Shown piece by piece: positions 34,801 to 43,286 of a stretch of DNA of 62,871 nt. The number at the start of each line of letters is the position of its first letter. The stretch's first letter is position 1. The stretch covers positions 1-62,871 of the forward strand of contig JAPPEF010000194.1 of assembly GCA_028875335.1 (NCBI GenBank), read 5' to 3'. The notes beneath the pieces were generated by a model. It did not search any database and was not told the DNA's origin. It saw only the letters and a program-made list of their open reading frames with translations. This stretch comes from Gemmatimonadota bacterium (GTDB lineage Bacteria > Latescibacterota > UBA2968 > UBA8231). The translations under genes and the position numbers were made by a program.

Positions 34801-34973
34801 ACCCCATCCGGCTCTGCCAACATGCCCTCGTACATCCGCTGCGCCCCGGCAAAGTCGCCAATAGCCAGCAGCTTTTGCGCCCGCGCAAAGCGCTTGCCCA
34901 AGTCCTCTGGATTGGTCACGAACTGGCTGCCGGTCACTAAACCGGCTAGCACCAAGGGAAGCCAAAGAGCCAT
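31851..34973 (-). CDS. Giant TPR-repeat protein (envelope)
   Basis: The 1040-residue protein has an N-terminal hydrophobic export segment (MALWLPLVLAGLVTGSQFV) and then TPR motifs over almost the whole length. Examples are YTLGWAWFYQEEYAEAVVAF, LMGLALEALERYEDALAAF-type pairs and LLIGELYYETAEYERALAWY near the C-terminus. The last third resembles YbgF/BamD-like TPR proteins. It probably scaffolds a periplasmic or outer-membrane complex with its neighbours. Its start overlaps the upstream gene's stop at 34973. Confidence 0.8.
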   Translation of the reverse strand: MALWLPLVLAGLVTGSQFVTNPEDLGKRFARAQKLLAIGDFAGAQRMYEGMLAEPDGVLLRASAVRVVVDEQSVGVQAAARYQLANMGRKQAQWWQQEAALADSVEADSLAGLATASLKEAADRFAALRDEEAFELRETAAYLVVECFFDAEEYASAAKAGEVLLHLFPNGRYAERTRYTLGWAWFYQEEYAEAVVAFEAYLQDAPEGIRADRARLQMGLALEALERYEDALAAFGPLADAYDPAGMDDAEKRAVALAGLREGQSRRSLAAKAWIKRGDMLKALERYEEALAAYKKVSRDFPQEPHLAEQAWVRQALLAQTAHGVDASLEVYRYAAEQAERPAFRARMQAGLMSLLFDEGRYEEALTAHQFYLTAYREFAEAAGVSVDEAVFRQAECLRLMGEESAVADSAAAWFAEALGLYGEVGSYLASEARFWQGTIHQALGDSAAALAQFEQVVAGEADPELACRALLQIARLRHEQSDALYEQILTQCTDEEVRGLAALMLGRRYRQAGRGEQAHRVLESISSTQPQYAYAQLERAQLHVEAGKTDAAIELIARQIAQTPNAELTAQLGLLHQRRGEHAQALPLLREALPQLEGATAAAAQVGLGWSLYKTGQYEAAWQEWEAAWQLGAMADDQQRTLLQAMSACAQTLEDSQRMEAVYRAMVEKEATRVEGLLGLGQWYLDQGKAAQAASQVRPLLAHEDRAWLLLGRALAAQDSLAAARTVLEEGLGRASRPAQAAEFHFELGSVALGERAYEAAERAFSAVLERGPRRGLQAAALFYKGHSLQARGERVAAQAAFEELVAAYPEQPQAPEAELLIGELYYETAEYERALAWYERVFGSYPDSKDAPEALYGAAWCQLELERIEPMGDLFLRLVRQYPQHERAHQGLMHLGDYYYNGHQFIKASRLYEQVVERFPETTEAVQARQLLAYLADAEADSLYSEGMALYDEGAFERAIAVLEEVIARYPNTPSEAAARCNIGVSYYQMDHWRLAALAYEEAVAALEGRKEEWRALEFARSNREMIGRTYLGEVAAE

Positions 34974-37627
34974 TAGCGATCGTATCCGGCGATGACCGAG
35001 ATGAAAAACCGCGACACGCCGCCATCGCGGGTCCGCGCCACGGCCGGATCGGCAAATTCCTCGTGGCGCAACTCAATCCCGGTGTTGGAAACAATAGTGT
35101 AGCCGATGTACGTGCCCCGCACCGTGAACATCAGCACGGAACTCGCCGAGCGCAGCTCGCGCTCCCGGTCCACTCGGTCGATAAAGCGGAAGGCCAGCAC
35201 GGGCAACAGTGTGCGCGTGAACGGCACCCCCATCCCCTGCTGGCCAAATTGCACCAACGTATTTTCCGTCAGTGTCCAATCCACGCGCAGAATCGGCGCG
35301 ATCTGGTTCCACGACTCCACGGCCCGCCGCCGGTCGCTGGCAGTGACGTGCTTGTACAAATGCTTAATCATGGCTTGGACGCGCAGGCGGGCTAACTCGT
35401 ACGTATAGTCAGCTTTGTTGACCATCGTGAGGGTCTGCATAAGGGCATCCGCCGCCGGCTCGGCTGAGCTTGTCGAAGCCAACTGCCGGTTCAAGATCCA
35501 CTGCGCATTGTTTTCAAGGTGGAGTTGGTCCAACCGCTCAAACCGAGTGCCGACAAACGAGGTGTGTACCCACGAGTCGGCCATCAGCAAGGCATCCGGC
35601 GTCGGCGGCTGATCCGGGTTGTTGTTCTCGCCGGCGCGGAACACATAGACCGAGTCCGGCACCGTGTCCTCGACCCGCTTGCTGTCGTGGTCGAGCTGGA
35701 CTTGCCCCCAACGCGGCACGTCAAAGCCATAGGACACCCGTCCATAGCGCGACACGGCCCGGCCCGGCCCGGCGATCTCGTCCTGGCGATAGTAACCCAC
35801 CCCAGCCGACAGACCTTGCCACTGAGGCAGGGCGACAAAGCCGTGCAGGCCCCGCCGGTCGCGGTCGTAGGGATAGTCGGGCTTGTTGTCGTTTTCGCGC
35901 TCGTCAATCACGCCGTTGTTGTTCAGGTCAATGCCATAGACAAACTCCTGCGGGTCGGAGTAATACAGCAAAAACGGCTCCTCAAAGTCGGGAATGCCAT
36001 TGGCGTTTTTGTCGTCGTCGGGGATGTTGTCGTTGTCCTCGTCGAGCCCAGGGAAGACGCCCGACTCGGTCTCCGAGCCGTTGGGATAATCGCGCAAGTT
36101 GTCGTCGGCATAGCGGTCGTTGTCGTCGTTGTCATCAACTAAGGGAAACTCGGACAACATCTGCTGGTCTTGGCTTTCCCCGCCCAAGTCCGTGTAGAGC
36201 CGCACCCCACCGCGCCGACTGTCGTACCCGCCGCCGTATCGCGGCCCTAGGCGGAAGACTTCCCCGCCCACCTCCCAGTGGCCGACATCCTTGAGCGCAT
36301 GGACGTACCACGCCGCCGCCCGCCGCTGGTCGCGCTGGCCGCGCAGCACGGGGAAGCTGCGGTAGAGCAGGTTGCGCTGATATTCGCCGCGGACCTTCAG
36401 GCCGACAAAGGTGGCCTCCGCATCAAAGCCGAAAAGCGTCTGCCCGGTAGCAAAGCCGTGCTCAAACTCCACGGCCCGCCGATTGGAAAAATCCCGCACC
36501 TCGCCAGCCGCCCGCACCCGCGTCTCAAAGGACGTATTGCGCGGGGTAAACTGATTGCGCAGCGCGTCGAAAAAGGGATGCTGTTGTGCTACCTCAATGC
36601 GGTAATCATTGGCCACTAAAGCCCGCACCCGCGCCCGGCGCGGCGCAAAATTCTCCGGTATGACGAACAGATATTCCACCGCCTCCTTGCCGCGCACCTC
36701 CCTAAAGCCATCGCCGCGCCGCCCACCCAACACTTGCGGTAGCAAACCCGGAGCAAAACGGTCGTCAGCCGGGTCGCTGCTGATCGTCGCCTCCCCTGTC
36801 GGCCCTTCTCCTTCCAATTCGAGGACGATGTCGTACACAATGGCCCCGGCTTCGTCGCTTTGCGGCGAGTCGTCGCGCACGCGCACGGTGATCTCACTCG
36901 GCGGCTGCATGGCCGGATAGGGAATCCCGCCGCTCAAAAAGCCACCGGCACTGCCCCGAGCCGTATTGGCCTGATGTTGGTTGACAAACGTCGCGCCAAA
37001 GCGCAGCACATCGCCCAACCGGGTCTGCCAGTGGCCGGCGATATTGTACACCGGGTTGTCCTCCGTCCGCTCCAAGTAGTCAATGAGCGACCCTCGCCCT
37101 TGGGCTACCGGGTCGGAGAAGCTGTTGAGCGTGGGAAACAGCGACGAGTCAAAGCCGCGCGTGGTCAGCAAGGTGATCTTGTTAGCCGGAAAGACCACGT
37201 CCCAACGCAGGCCATTAAAGCCGGCCTGCCGCAAGGTCAACGGCGTAAACTCCGTGCGCACCTCGTCGCCCACGGTCAAAGACCAGTGCCACGGACCGTA
37301 GCTGTCGTGGGCGATGATTAGGTTGTTGAGCGAGCGGTAGAGTCGGTCTTTGCGGATGCGGCTGCCACCGGGTCGCTGCTCATCCAATTCATAGACCAAG
37401 AAGCCCTCGGCGAGGAAGCGGCCGAGGAAGTCGTAGCGCGGGGCCAAGCGGATCTCGCGGCGATAGGGTCGGTAGAGATCCTCGCCGTAATTGGTGTAGG
37501 CGCTCAGGGGCGGGCGGCGCAAAAAGTGGCGCGGCGGTGCGGCATCGGGCAGATCGGCTGCGAGCGGATGCCCGGACAGCAGCAAGGCGATCCAGAGGAC
37601 GACTCGGAAGAATGCACACTTAGGCAT
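34973..37627 (-). CDS. Large putative outer-membrane protein with Asp-rich calcium-loop segment
   Basis: The 884-residue protein has a signal peptide (about 1-24, ending HPLAAD), and strand-rich flanks with repeated aromatic beta hairpins. Around 500-580 lies an Asp/Asn-rich stretch (DEDNDNIPDDDKNANGIPDF, DLNNNGVIDE) like thrombospondin type 3 or EF-hand calcium loops. The C-terminus (SRFFISVIAGYDR) could be a barrel end. Similar large proteins are seen in FCB genomes without assigned function. It is coupled to the TPR gene, which starts on its stop. A foreign-looking repeat sits at about 35455-35480. Confidence 0.65.
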   Translation of the reverse strand: MPKCAFFRVVLWIALLLSGHPLAADLPDAAPPRHFLRRPPLSAYTNYGEDLYRPYRREIRLAPRYDFLGRFLAEGFLVYELDEQRPGGSRIRKDRLYRSLNNLIIAHDSYGPWHWSLTVGDEVRTEFTPLTLRQAGFNGLRWDVVFPANKITLLTTRGFDSSLFPTLNSFSDPVAQGRGSLIDYLERTEDNPVYNIAGHWQTRLGDVLRFGATFVNQHQANTARGSAGGFLSGGIPYPAMQPPSEITVRVRDDSPQSDEAGAIVYDIVLELEGEGPTGEATISSDPADDRFAPGLLPQVLGGRRGDGFREVRGKEAVEYLFVIPENFAPRRARVRALVANDYRIEVAQQHPFFDALRNQFTPRNTSFETRVRAAGEVRDFSNRRAVEFEHGFATGQTLFGFDAEATFVGLKVRGEYQRNLLYRSFPVLRGQRDQRRAAAWYVHALKDVGHWEVGGEVFRLGPRYGGGYDSRRGGVRLYTDLGGESQDQQMLSEFPLVDDNDDNDRYADDNLRDYPNGSETESGVFPGLDEDNDNIPDDDKNANGIPDFEEPFLLYYSDPQEFVYGIDLNNNGVIDERENDNKPDYPYDRDRRGLHGFVALPQWQGLSAGVGYYRQDEIAGPGRAVSRYGRVSYGFDVPRWGQVQLDHDSKRVEDTVPDSVYVFRAGENNNPDQPPTPDALLMADSWVHTSFVGTRFERLDQLHLENNAQWILNRQLASTSSAEPAADALMQTLTMVNKADYTYELARLRVQAMIKHLYKHVTASDRRRAVESWNQIAPILRVDWTLTENTLVQFGQQGMGVPFTRTLLPVLAFRFIDRVDRERELRSASSVLMFTVRGTYIGYTIVSNTGIELRHEEFADPAVARTRDGGVSRFFISVIAGYDR

Positions 37628-37639
37628 TGCGACGCCTTT

Positions 37640-39295
37640 CTAGTATACCACCCCTACTAGACCCGTCCACACATCGGCGCGGTCAGCGTCAATTTCAACG
37701 CGCAGCAGATAATGCCCAGGCGCGACCAGCCGCCCGCTGTCGTCGCGGCCGTCCCACACCAAGCGCTTGCGCCCGGCCGCAGTCGGTTGTCCATCCCACA
37801 GCACCCGCCGCGGCCGTCCCGCCAAGTCGTACAGAGCCACCGTCAATGCCTGCGGGTGCTGCACCTTGGCCAAGTCAATTTGAATTTGAGTCGCACCAGA
37901 GGCCGCGTTGAAGGGATTGGGCCGCACCGACACGCCGGTGCGCGGCAAGGCGCGGGAGACCACTCCCTCGCCGACCAACGTCCACGCCTCTTCCGCCACC
38001 GGCCGCACATGCTGCCAATCTGCGCCATCGCCCAAGGCCACCGCCGCCCGCACTGCCAGCGTTGGCCGCAACAGCACCGATGCAAATTCCACTTCGAGCC
38101 GTCCCGACCGGCTCACCTGGTGTTCGGCCCCCAACACCAACCAGAGTCCCTCATCGTCCCACCCGGCCTCATACGCATCCTCCGGCAGCACCAACCCGTC
38201 AAACCGCACTTGCCGCACCACACCCGGTAGGCCGATATGCACTCGGTCAAAACCGAGATCCTCCGGGCCGATTTCCACGTCGAAGGTATAGGTGAGCACG
38301 GTCTCCTCGCCTAGTACCGGTCGCAACGGCGCAATAGCCCCGGCCACTGCTTGCGCAAAAAGCTGTTCCCCAAAGGCGACCGCCACCCGCATGAGCCTCG
38401 GCGCACTAAGCGGATCGCGCGTTTCCATGACGGCCCGATACTGCACAAACCGCGCCGGCTCCGGCTCAGTCAGGGCCACGCCATCGCCGACTTCGGCCAA
38501 GTCCCACGCCGGCACCCGGTGCCATTCGGGCCACGCCACCCCATCGGCTGACGTGCGAAATTGCACCCGCAAAACCGTGCCCGGCGGCGTTTCCCCGGCA
38601 AACCACACTTTCCCAAAGTTGACCGGCTGTCCCGCGTCGAACACCGCCGACTCAAATGTCCCCTCGGCCCGGAAGCCCTCGCCGAATACTTCCACCTCGC
38701 CAATGGAGACCCAGTTAGGTGGATCTTCCCGCGTCAGGCGCAGGCGCACAAAGCGGCCCAACACCGGCAGCGGCCTCCCGTCGGCGCTAGTCTCAATCCA
38801 CGTTGAATCCACCGACGTATCGACTGTCGGACGAGTGTTTTCCGCCTGTTGCGCCACCAATATCCAATCGTCGGGCGTGGCCTCCCGCGCCACTTCGAGA
38901 CGATAGCCTTTGACGAAAAACAGCGGTCGTTGGGTCACGGTCTTGCCCGGCAGCAGGCGCACTTGGCTGACGCCGCGATCGCCGCCCAAGTCGAGCCGAA
39001 TCCACTTGCCCAACACTTCGACTTCGTTGTCAAAGCGCCACTCGGTGTCAGTATTGCCGTCGGTGACGCTGCGGCGACCGCTCAAGGTGTTCGGCCCGGA
39101 CGAAGCCACCGCATCCAAGGCGAGGTTGACCCCGCGAAACGACGCCAGCGACACCCATCCCAAGCTGTCGATCTCCGTGCCGGCAAAGAGTCCAGCCGAG
39201 AAACTGTCGGCTCCCTCCTGCAACCACTCGCCCGCCAGCGCCGGCGCACAGCACAGCACAGCATAGCACAGCCAAAAACATACCCTACTCATCAT
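37640..39295 (-). CDS. Secreted discoidin (F5/8 type C)-like protein with FlgD-like C-terminus
   Basis: The 551-residue protein has a signal peptide (MMSRVCFWLCYAVLCCAPALA). An F5/8-type-C-like region follows (ALDAVASSGPNTLSGRRSVT, DGNTDTEWRF, WIRLDLGGDRGVSQVRLL), then beta-sandwich segments. The end module has VRPNPFNAASGATQIQIDL, VALYDLAGRPRRVLWDG and GHYLLRVEIDA, a divergent form of the FlgD-like domain. It is the first gene of the 39295-31099 operon, with 12 bp to the next gene. The likely role is carbohydrate or surface binding. Confidence 0.75.
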   Translation of the reverse strand: MMSRVCFWLCYAVLCCAPALAGEWLQEGADSFSAGLFAGTEIDSLGWVSLASFRGVNLALDAVASSGPNTLSGRRSVTDGNTDTEWRFDNEVEVLGKWIRLDLGGDRGVSQVRLLPGKTVTQRPLFFVKGYRLEVAREATPDDWILVAQQAENTRPTVDTSVDSTWIETSADGRPLPVLGRFVRLRLTREDPPNWVSIGEVEVFGEGFRAEGTFESAVFDAGQPVNFGKVWFAGETPPGTVLRVQFRTSADGVAWPEWHRVPAWDLAEVGDGVALTEPEPARFVQYRAVMETRDPLSAPRLMRVAVAFGEQLFAQAVAGAIAPLRPVLGEETVLTYTFDVEIGPEDLGFDRVHIGLPGVVRQVRFDGLVLPEDAYEAGWDDEGLWLVLGAEHQVSRSGRLEVEFASVLLRPTLAVRAAVALGDGADWQHVRPVAEEAWTLVGEGVVSRALPRTGVSVRPNPFNAASGATQIQIDLAKVQHPQALTVALYDLAGRPRRVLWDGQPTAAGRKRLVWDGRDDSGRLVAPGHYLLRVEIDADRADVWTGLVGVVY

Positions 39296-39582
39296 CTATC
39301 CACGCCTCCAAACCCCAGCTTTTTAACGTACTCTGTATGGCAGGAGCCAGTTGCTGGAAGCGCAACGTCAAGCCCAGTTGCCCCAAACGGGTCGCGTCTT
39401 GCCCAAGCAATGAATTGAGGCTTCGCACTTCGTTGGCCACGATGCAGACCTCCGTTACCTCCTCCTCGACCTGCGATTGTAGGAAATCATGCAGGATTGT
39501 CGAACTCCGTCTTATTGACATACCCCATGAGTTCGATGGTTAAGATTTTGCCGCAGCGATTCAAGGTGTTAATGCGTATCAT
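39285..39582 (-). pseudogene. Small gene broken by a frameshift
   Basis: The ATG at 39582, 8 nt after GGAGG, encodes MIRINTLNRCGKILTIELMG and YVNKTEFDNPA before a TGA at 39487-39489. The neighbouring frame continues as LQSQVEEEVTEVCIVANEV, then LNSLLGQDATRLGQLGLTL, down to 39285, ending ...WIDDE over the start of the discoidin-like gene (39295). Together they would make one soluble protein of about 100 residues. A one-base frame change near 39490-39520 separates them. It may be a mutation, an assembly error or programmed frameshifting. No family is recognised. Confidence 0.5.
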
Positions 39583-39600
39583 GCTGATGCCCTCCGAGTT

Positions 39601-39999
39601 TCAGTCCGCGGCAATTAATTGCCGTGCCAATGAGCCTTCCCGCGTCAACGCGTACACCACGATATTGACGCCGAGGTTATAGACCGACAACTCATCAGCA
39701 CCCGTGTCAAAACGACCGATAAAGTTGGCGGCCCGATCCGACTCGCGGATCCGCACGGCCTCCCCAGCCCACAGCTCCGCATAGAACTTCTGTGAGTAAA
39801 CCCCCACTATGTGACCATCAACCTGAATGCTCTCTAGGTAATTGGGCGACAATTCGAAGCACCCTGCAGTGTTCCAATACCAGAAGTAGCTCTCGTGGGC
39901 CGTCCAGCCCCAAGTGGTACCCTCGTCAAAATCCCACATTAAGGCAAAGGCTCTGGGGGGAACCGCCAACAACAAAATGGCTGAGAGCAAGTAGCACAT
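39601..39999 (-). CDS. Chimeric protein: FG-GAP-gene N-terminus fused to DUF4159 C-terminus
   Basis: This 132-residue ORF starts MCYLLSAILLLAVPPRAFAL and continues WDFDEGTTWGWTAHES. That matches the first ~40 residues of the FG-GAP protein at 48623-50767 (WDFNEGTSWGWTAHES). From FWYWNTAG on it matches the last ~95 residues of the DUF4159 protein at 47256-48587 (GVYSQK.YA, FIGRFDTGADEL, VVYALTREGSL.RQL). Those two genes are adjacent in tandem, so a deletion in a duplicated copy would create this fusion. Frame and signal peptide are intact, so it could be expressed, but function is doubtful. Confidence 0.65.
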   Translation of the reverse strand: MCYLLSAILLLAVPPRAFALMWDFDEGTTWGWTAHESYFWYWNTAGCFELSPNYLESIQVDGHIVGVYSQKFYAELWAGEAVRIRESDRAANFIGRFDTGADELSVYNLGVNIVVYALTREGSLARQLIAAD

Positions 40000-40179
40000 A
40001 GAACATCTTCAGTAATGGGGAGTGTTAACCGATCAAACGCCCTACCTCTATGTGCCTGCCTGACGCAGTAAACCAGAAGACAAAAACCGATGTAGCACCC
40101 CATCCTAAAAACCACATCAGCTATATCAGGACAATATATACGAGAACGTGATGATCTCCTTTCTAAGCCGTAGGGATAT

Positions 40180-42090
40180 TCAATCGTCTGTTTTTGTCTG
40201 GTTGGACAGGATGTATATGCCACTGCCCCCACCGCGCACGGCATTCTCCAGCACGGCCAAGTCTATATCACCATCTCCATCCACATCACCGCCCACGACC
40301 GTTCCGCCTAACCCCTGCAAAGGGTAGCGCCCTTCCCGTAGTGGCAATCCATTCTTCCTTCCCATACTTACGACGAGTGCTGGCTGGCGAAAATCGCGAT
40401 CGACAAACACCGCATCCAAGAAACCATCTTCGTTTAGGTCGGAAAATACCACATCCTGTTGCACGTAACTCCTTTCATACCATGCAACCTTGTCCAAGAC
40501 GCCGTCGCCGGGGTTGATTAAAAGATCTAGCCCGGTGAGCACAGAGCCAGCCATAGAGGCGACGGCCCTGCCCGCAACCATATCGGTATCGCCATCCCGA
40601 TCAAAATCACCCGCATAGCAGATCAAATCGGCCGCCGCATCCACTCTTAGATACTCTTGGATGGTTTCTCCATTGTCGTCCAAATAGGTCGCCATATAGT
40701 CATGCGGCGTGCCAACATCGGGGCCTCCCCAAAGCAATCCAGTCCTGCGGCCACCCGGAACATGGTGGATCAGACGCATGGGGAACCAATCAAACTCGCC
40801 CAATTCAGGTGCCAGAGCCATTTGTTCGTCGAACCGTCCCTTCCCGTCATTGAGCAAAATGACGGCACGTACCGAAGTCTTGGAGTAGAACTCGGTCAGC
40901 CATATATCCTCGTCGCCATCCCCATCGACATCTCCTATACCCAAGGGAACCGCCCCATCCGCTTGCCGCACCACCGACCAGCCAGCTAATGAAGGCTCCA
41001 ATAAATCGAATGAACGACCAAAGCCCACGATGAGTTCCATGCGGTCATCGCCGAGCAAATCAGCACCGACCAGCCTAGGTATGGGACCGATTTCGGGGAA
41101 TTGTTCAATGCGGACCTCTGGAGAGAAACGGCCCCCTTCATTGAACGCACACAGCCAACCGGCCCTGCCGGAATTAGTCCCAAGCTGCCAGTATTCCCAT
41201 ACCGCCGCCATATCCATGTCGCCATCGCCATCCAAGTCTCCCAACTCGGCTACGGGCTGGCCACGCTGTCCTATGTCCAATCCATGCCGGTCTAAAGGAT
41301 AAAAAAGCGGTAGGGCGAAGAGCGTTCCGACAGGGTCCGGATCTTCCCCTCTCGGTGGCGCGACCTCTGGGGTCGGCCTTTCCGCATGGGTCAACTCGAT
41401 CCAATCGATTTCCACCGCCTCGGGAATTTCCTCCGGCCCCTCCACATCCTGCGAGGGATTAGATAAGGATAGGCGAAGGCGTATTTCGAGCAATTCATCT
41501 TCCCAAGCACGCCGATAGACCTTCTCGCCTAGTACGTAGGTTTTAGACGCCACACTATCAATCGTCACCTCCTGCCAGTCCGCTGTGTACGTATGGCGTT
41601 GGCTTTTGAGCAAGGTGACATGATCAATCCCCGTTTCCGGCTGCGCGTTGATAAAGAATCCTCGGAGGCCCTCGTTAGCGGGATTCTTCCAGAGGAGCGT
41701 AATCTGACTCTCGACCGGCTGTGTGTGCAGCACGCGCAGGCGGATGCGCACGCGGTTGAACAGGGCCGAATCGCAGCTAATCGGCGGGGAGATCAATTCG
41801 ACTATCGGATTGACCCCAGGCGCAAAGTCCTGGGGCGAAACGCGCCATACTCCGCCAGTTGTCTCCGAATGCAACGGTGATCTAATTACTGCGCCCGAAG
41901 CCTCACTTTCCCAAGCCACCCAACCCTCGGTATCACCTTCCTGTGCAAAATCCCAAGTGGCAGCACAGAGACGCGAAGGGAGTAGCAACCACAGAACCAC
42001 AAACGCGACCAACCCACCAAACCGCAGGGCATGTTTCGCCACTGACGCAGGAGCAGAGCAACCTTTCTGATGTATCAGAGCTTGATTCAT
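40180..42090 (-). CDS. Secreted FG-GAP/VCBS-repeat protein without sorting domain
   Basis: From the ATG at 42090, overlapping the TPR gene's stop by 4 bp, the 636-residue product has a late signal region (ending LPSRLCA at about residue 44). A galactose-binding-like N-terminal domain follows (TWDFAQEGDTEGWVAWESE, VNPIVELISPPI), then FG-GAP blades (GDLDGDGDMDMAAVW, GDVDGDGDEDIWLTE, GDFDRDGDTDMVAG, GDVDGDGDIDLAVLE). It ends shortly after the last blade and lacks the PNPFNP module of its paralogues. It is the last gene of the four-gene glycosyltransferase operon. Confidence 0.75.
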   Translation of the reverse strand: MNQALIHQKGCSAPASVAKHALRFGGLVAFVVLWLLLPSRLCAATWDFAQEGDTEGWVAWESEASGAVIRSPLHSETTGGVWRVSPQDFAPGVNPIVELISPPISCDSALFNRVRIRLRVLHTQPVESQITLLWKNPANEGLRGFFINAQPETGIDHVTLLKSQRHTYTADWQEVTIDSVASKTYVLGEKVYRRAWEDELLEIRLRLSLSNPSQDVEGPEEIPEAVEIDWIELTHAERPTPEVAPPRGEDPDPVGTLFALPLFYPLDRHGLDIGQRGQPVAELGDLDGDGDMDMAAVWEYWQLGTNSGRAGWLCAFNEGGRFSPEVRIEQFPEIGPIPRLVGADLLGDDRMELIVGFGRSFDLLEPSLAGWSVVRQADGAVPLGIGDVDGDGDEDIWLTEFYSKTSVRAVILLNDGKGRFDEQMALAPELGEFDWFPMRLIHHVPGGRRTGLLWGGPDVGTPHDYMATYLDDNGETIQEYLRVDAAADLICYAGDFDRDGDTDMVAGRAVASMAGSVLTGLDLLINPGDGVLDKVAWYERSYVQQDVVFSDLNEDGFLDAVFVDRDFRQPALVVSMGRKNGLPLREGRYPLQGLGGTVVGGDVDGDGDIDLAVLENAVRGGGSGIYILSNQTKTDD

Positions 42091-43286
42091 AGAGGGCCAC
42101 CAGCCATCATTTTTTGTATATCCTCTGCTTGTTCTATCTGTCCCAGTTGACGGAATATTTCCTGCGCCTGTTTCCAATTTAATACCGCGTCGTGGTGCTT
42201 TCCCCAAGCCGCGTACATAGCGCCCAATCTCACGTGAGCGATGGCGCATGCCTCGTCGTTGCCTAGGCTCTTTTGGCAGGTCAGGCATCTGCGGTACATT
42301 GGCTCGGCGTGGTCAAAAGAACTCTCGGCATAAAATAGATCGCCCAATATCTCAGCCTGCCAAGCAATGCCCTGCACATGCCCTATTTCCTTGAACAACT
42401 GTAGTGCTCGGTGCGCCATTTCTGTCGCGCTTTTGTGCGCTTGGCGCTTCTGATATACCATGCTCAGATAGCCGGCCGCGCTGGCTTGGTTGCGCTTGTG
42501 TCCCAAGCGCTCCTGTACGGATAGGGCTTTTCGATACATGGATTCGGCCTCGGCGAGCCGCTCCGTCTGGAAGTAAATTTGCCCCAAGGTGTCGTATTCA
42601 ATCCCCAGCCCTTCAAGACGATCGAGCGGTTCGTCTATGGCCAGCGCTTGGTGCAACAATGCCTCGGCGCGGGCCGTTTCGCCTTGAACCATGTACACGC
42701 GGGCGAGGCTTTGGTACTGGTTGGCCATACCGGCACGGTTGTCTATAGCCCGGTATGTATTCAGAGACTCTTCTAGGTACTCCAGTGCGCGAGCTAATTG
42801 GTCGCGGGCAAAAAACAGATTGCCCATATTGCCGTAGTCCAAGGCTCGTCCGGCTTGGTCTGCCAATTCTTCGCGCAGGTGCAAGGCATAGCCGTACAGG
42901 CGCTCGGCATCGGCAAAACCGTCCTGCATTTGTGCAACAAAACCCAAGTTGCTGTAATTGTCCGCCAAGCGCACCCAGTCTTCACTCGTCTTGTTTATCT
43001 CGTAGGATGCCATGAGCAGTTCCCACGCCCACCCCAAGTTGCCCTGCACCTCACATAATAGCCCCCAACCGCTATAGGCATCGGCCTCTAACTGGGCATT
43101 CCCCGACTTTTTGGCCAAGACGCGGGCACGCTGATAGGCGACCTCCGCCCGTTCAAGTTGGCCGGCTCTCTTATACAGATGGCCTAGTTGAAGATGGGCC
43201 GCTGCCATCCCTTGTTTATCTTCGGTTGCTTCAGCCTGGGCCAGCTCTTCAAGTACTTTCTCTTCTTCTATCTCTTGGCGACTCAT
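42087..43286 (-). CDS. TPR-repeat protein (cytoplasmic)
   Basis: From the ATG at 43286, overlapping the GT2 gene's stop by 4 bp, the 399-residue product lacks a signal peptide. It consists of about eight TPR/kinesin-light-chain-like repeats (HLQLGHLYKRAGQLERAEVA, LGQIYFQTERLAEAESMYRK, RLGAMYAAWGKHHDAVLNW). It probably mediates protein contacts among the products of its operon. A longer in-frame start at 43442 lies inside the upstream gene and is rejected. Confidence 0.75.
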   Translation of the reverse strand: MSRQEIEEEKVLEELAQAEATEDKQGMAAAHLQLGHLYKRAGQLERAEVAYQRARVLAKKSGNAQLEADAYSGWGLLCEVQGNLGWAWELLMASYEINKTSEDWVRLADNYSNLGFVAQMQDGFADAERLYGYALHLREELADQAGRALDYGNMGNLFFARDQLARALEYLEESLNTYRAIDNRAGMANQYQSLARVYMVQGETARAEALLHQALAIDEPLDRLEGLGIEYDTLGQIYFQTERLAEAESMYRKALSVQERLGHKRNQASAAGYLSMVYQKRQAHKSATEMAHRALQLFKEIGHVQGIAWQAEILGDLFYAESSFDHAEPMYRRCLTCQKSLGNDEACAIAHVRLGAMYAAWGKHHDAVLNWKQAQEIFRQLGQIEQAEDIQKMMAGGPL

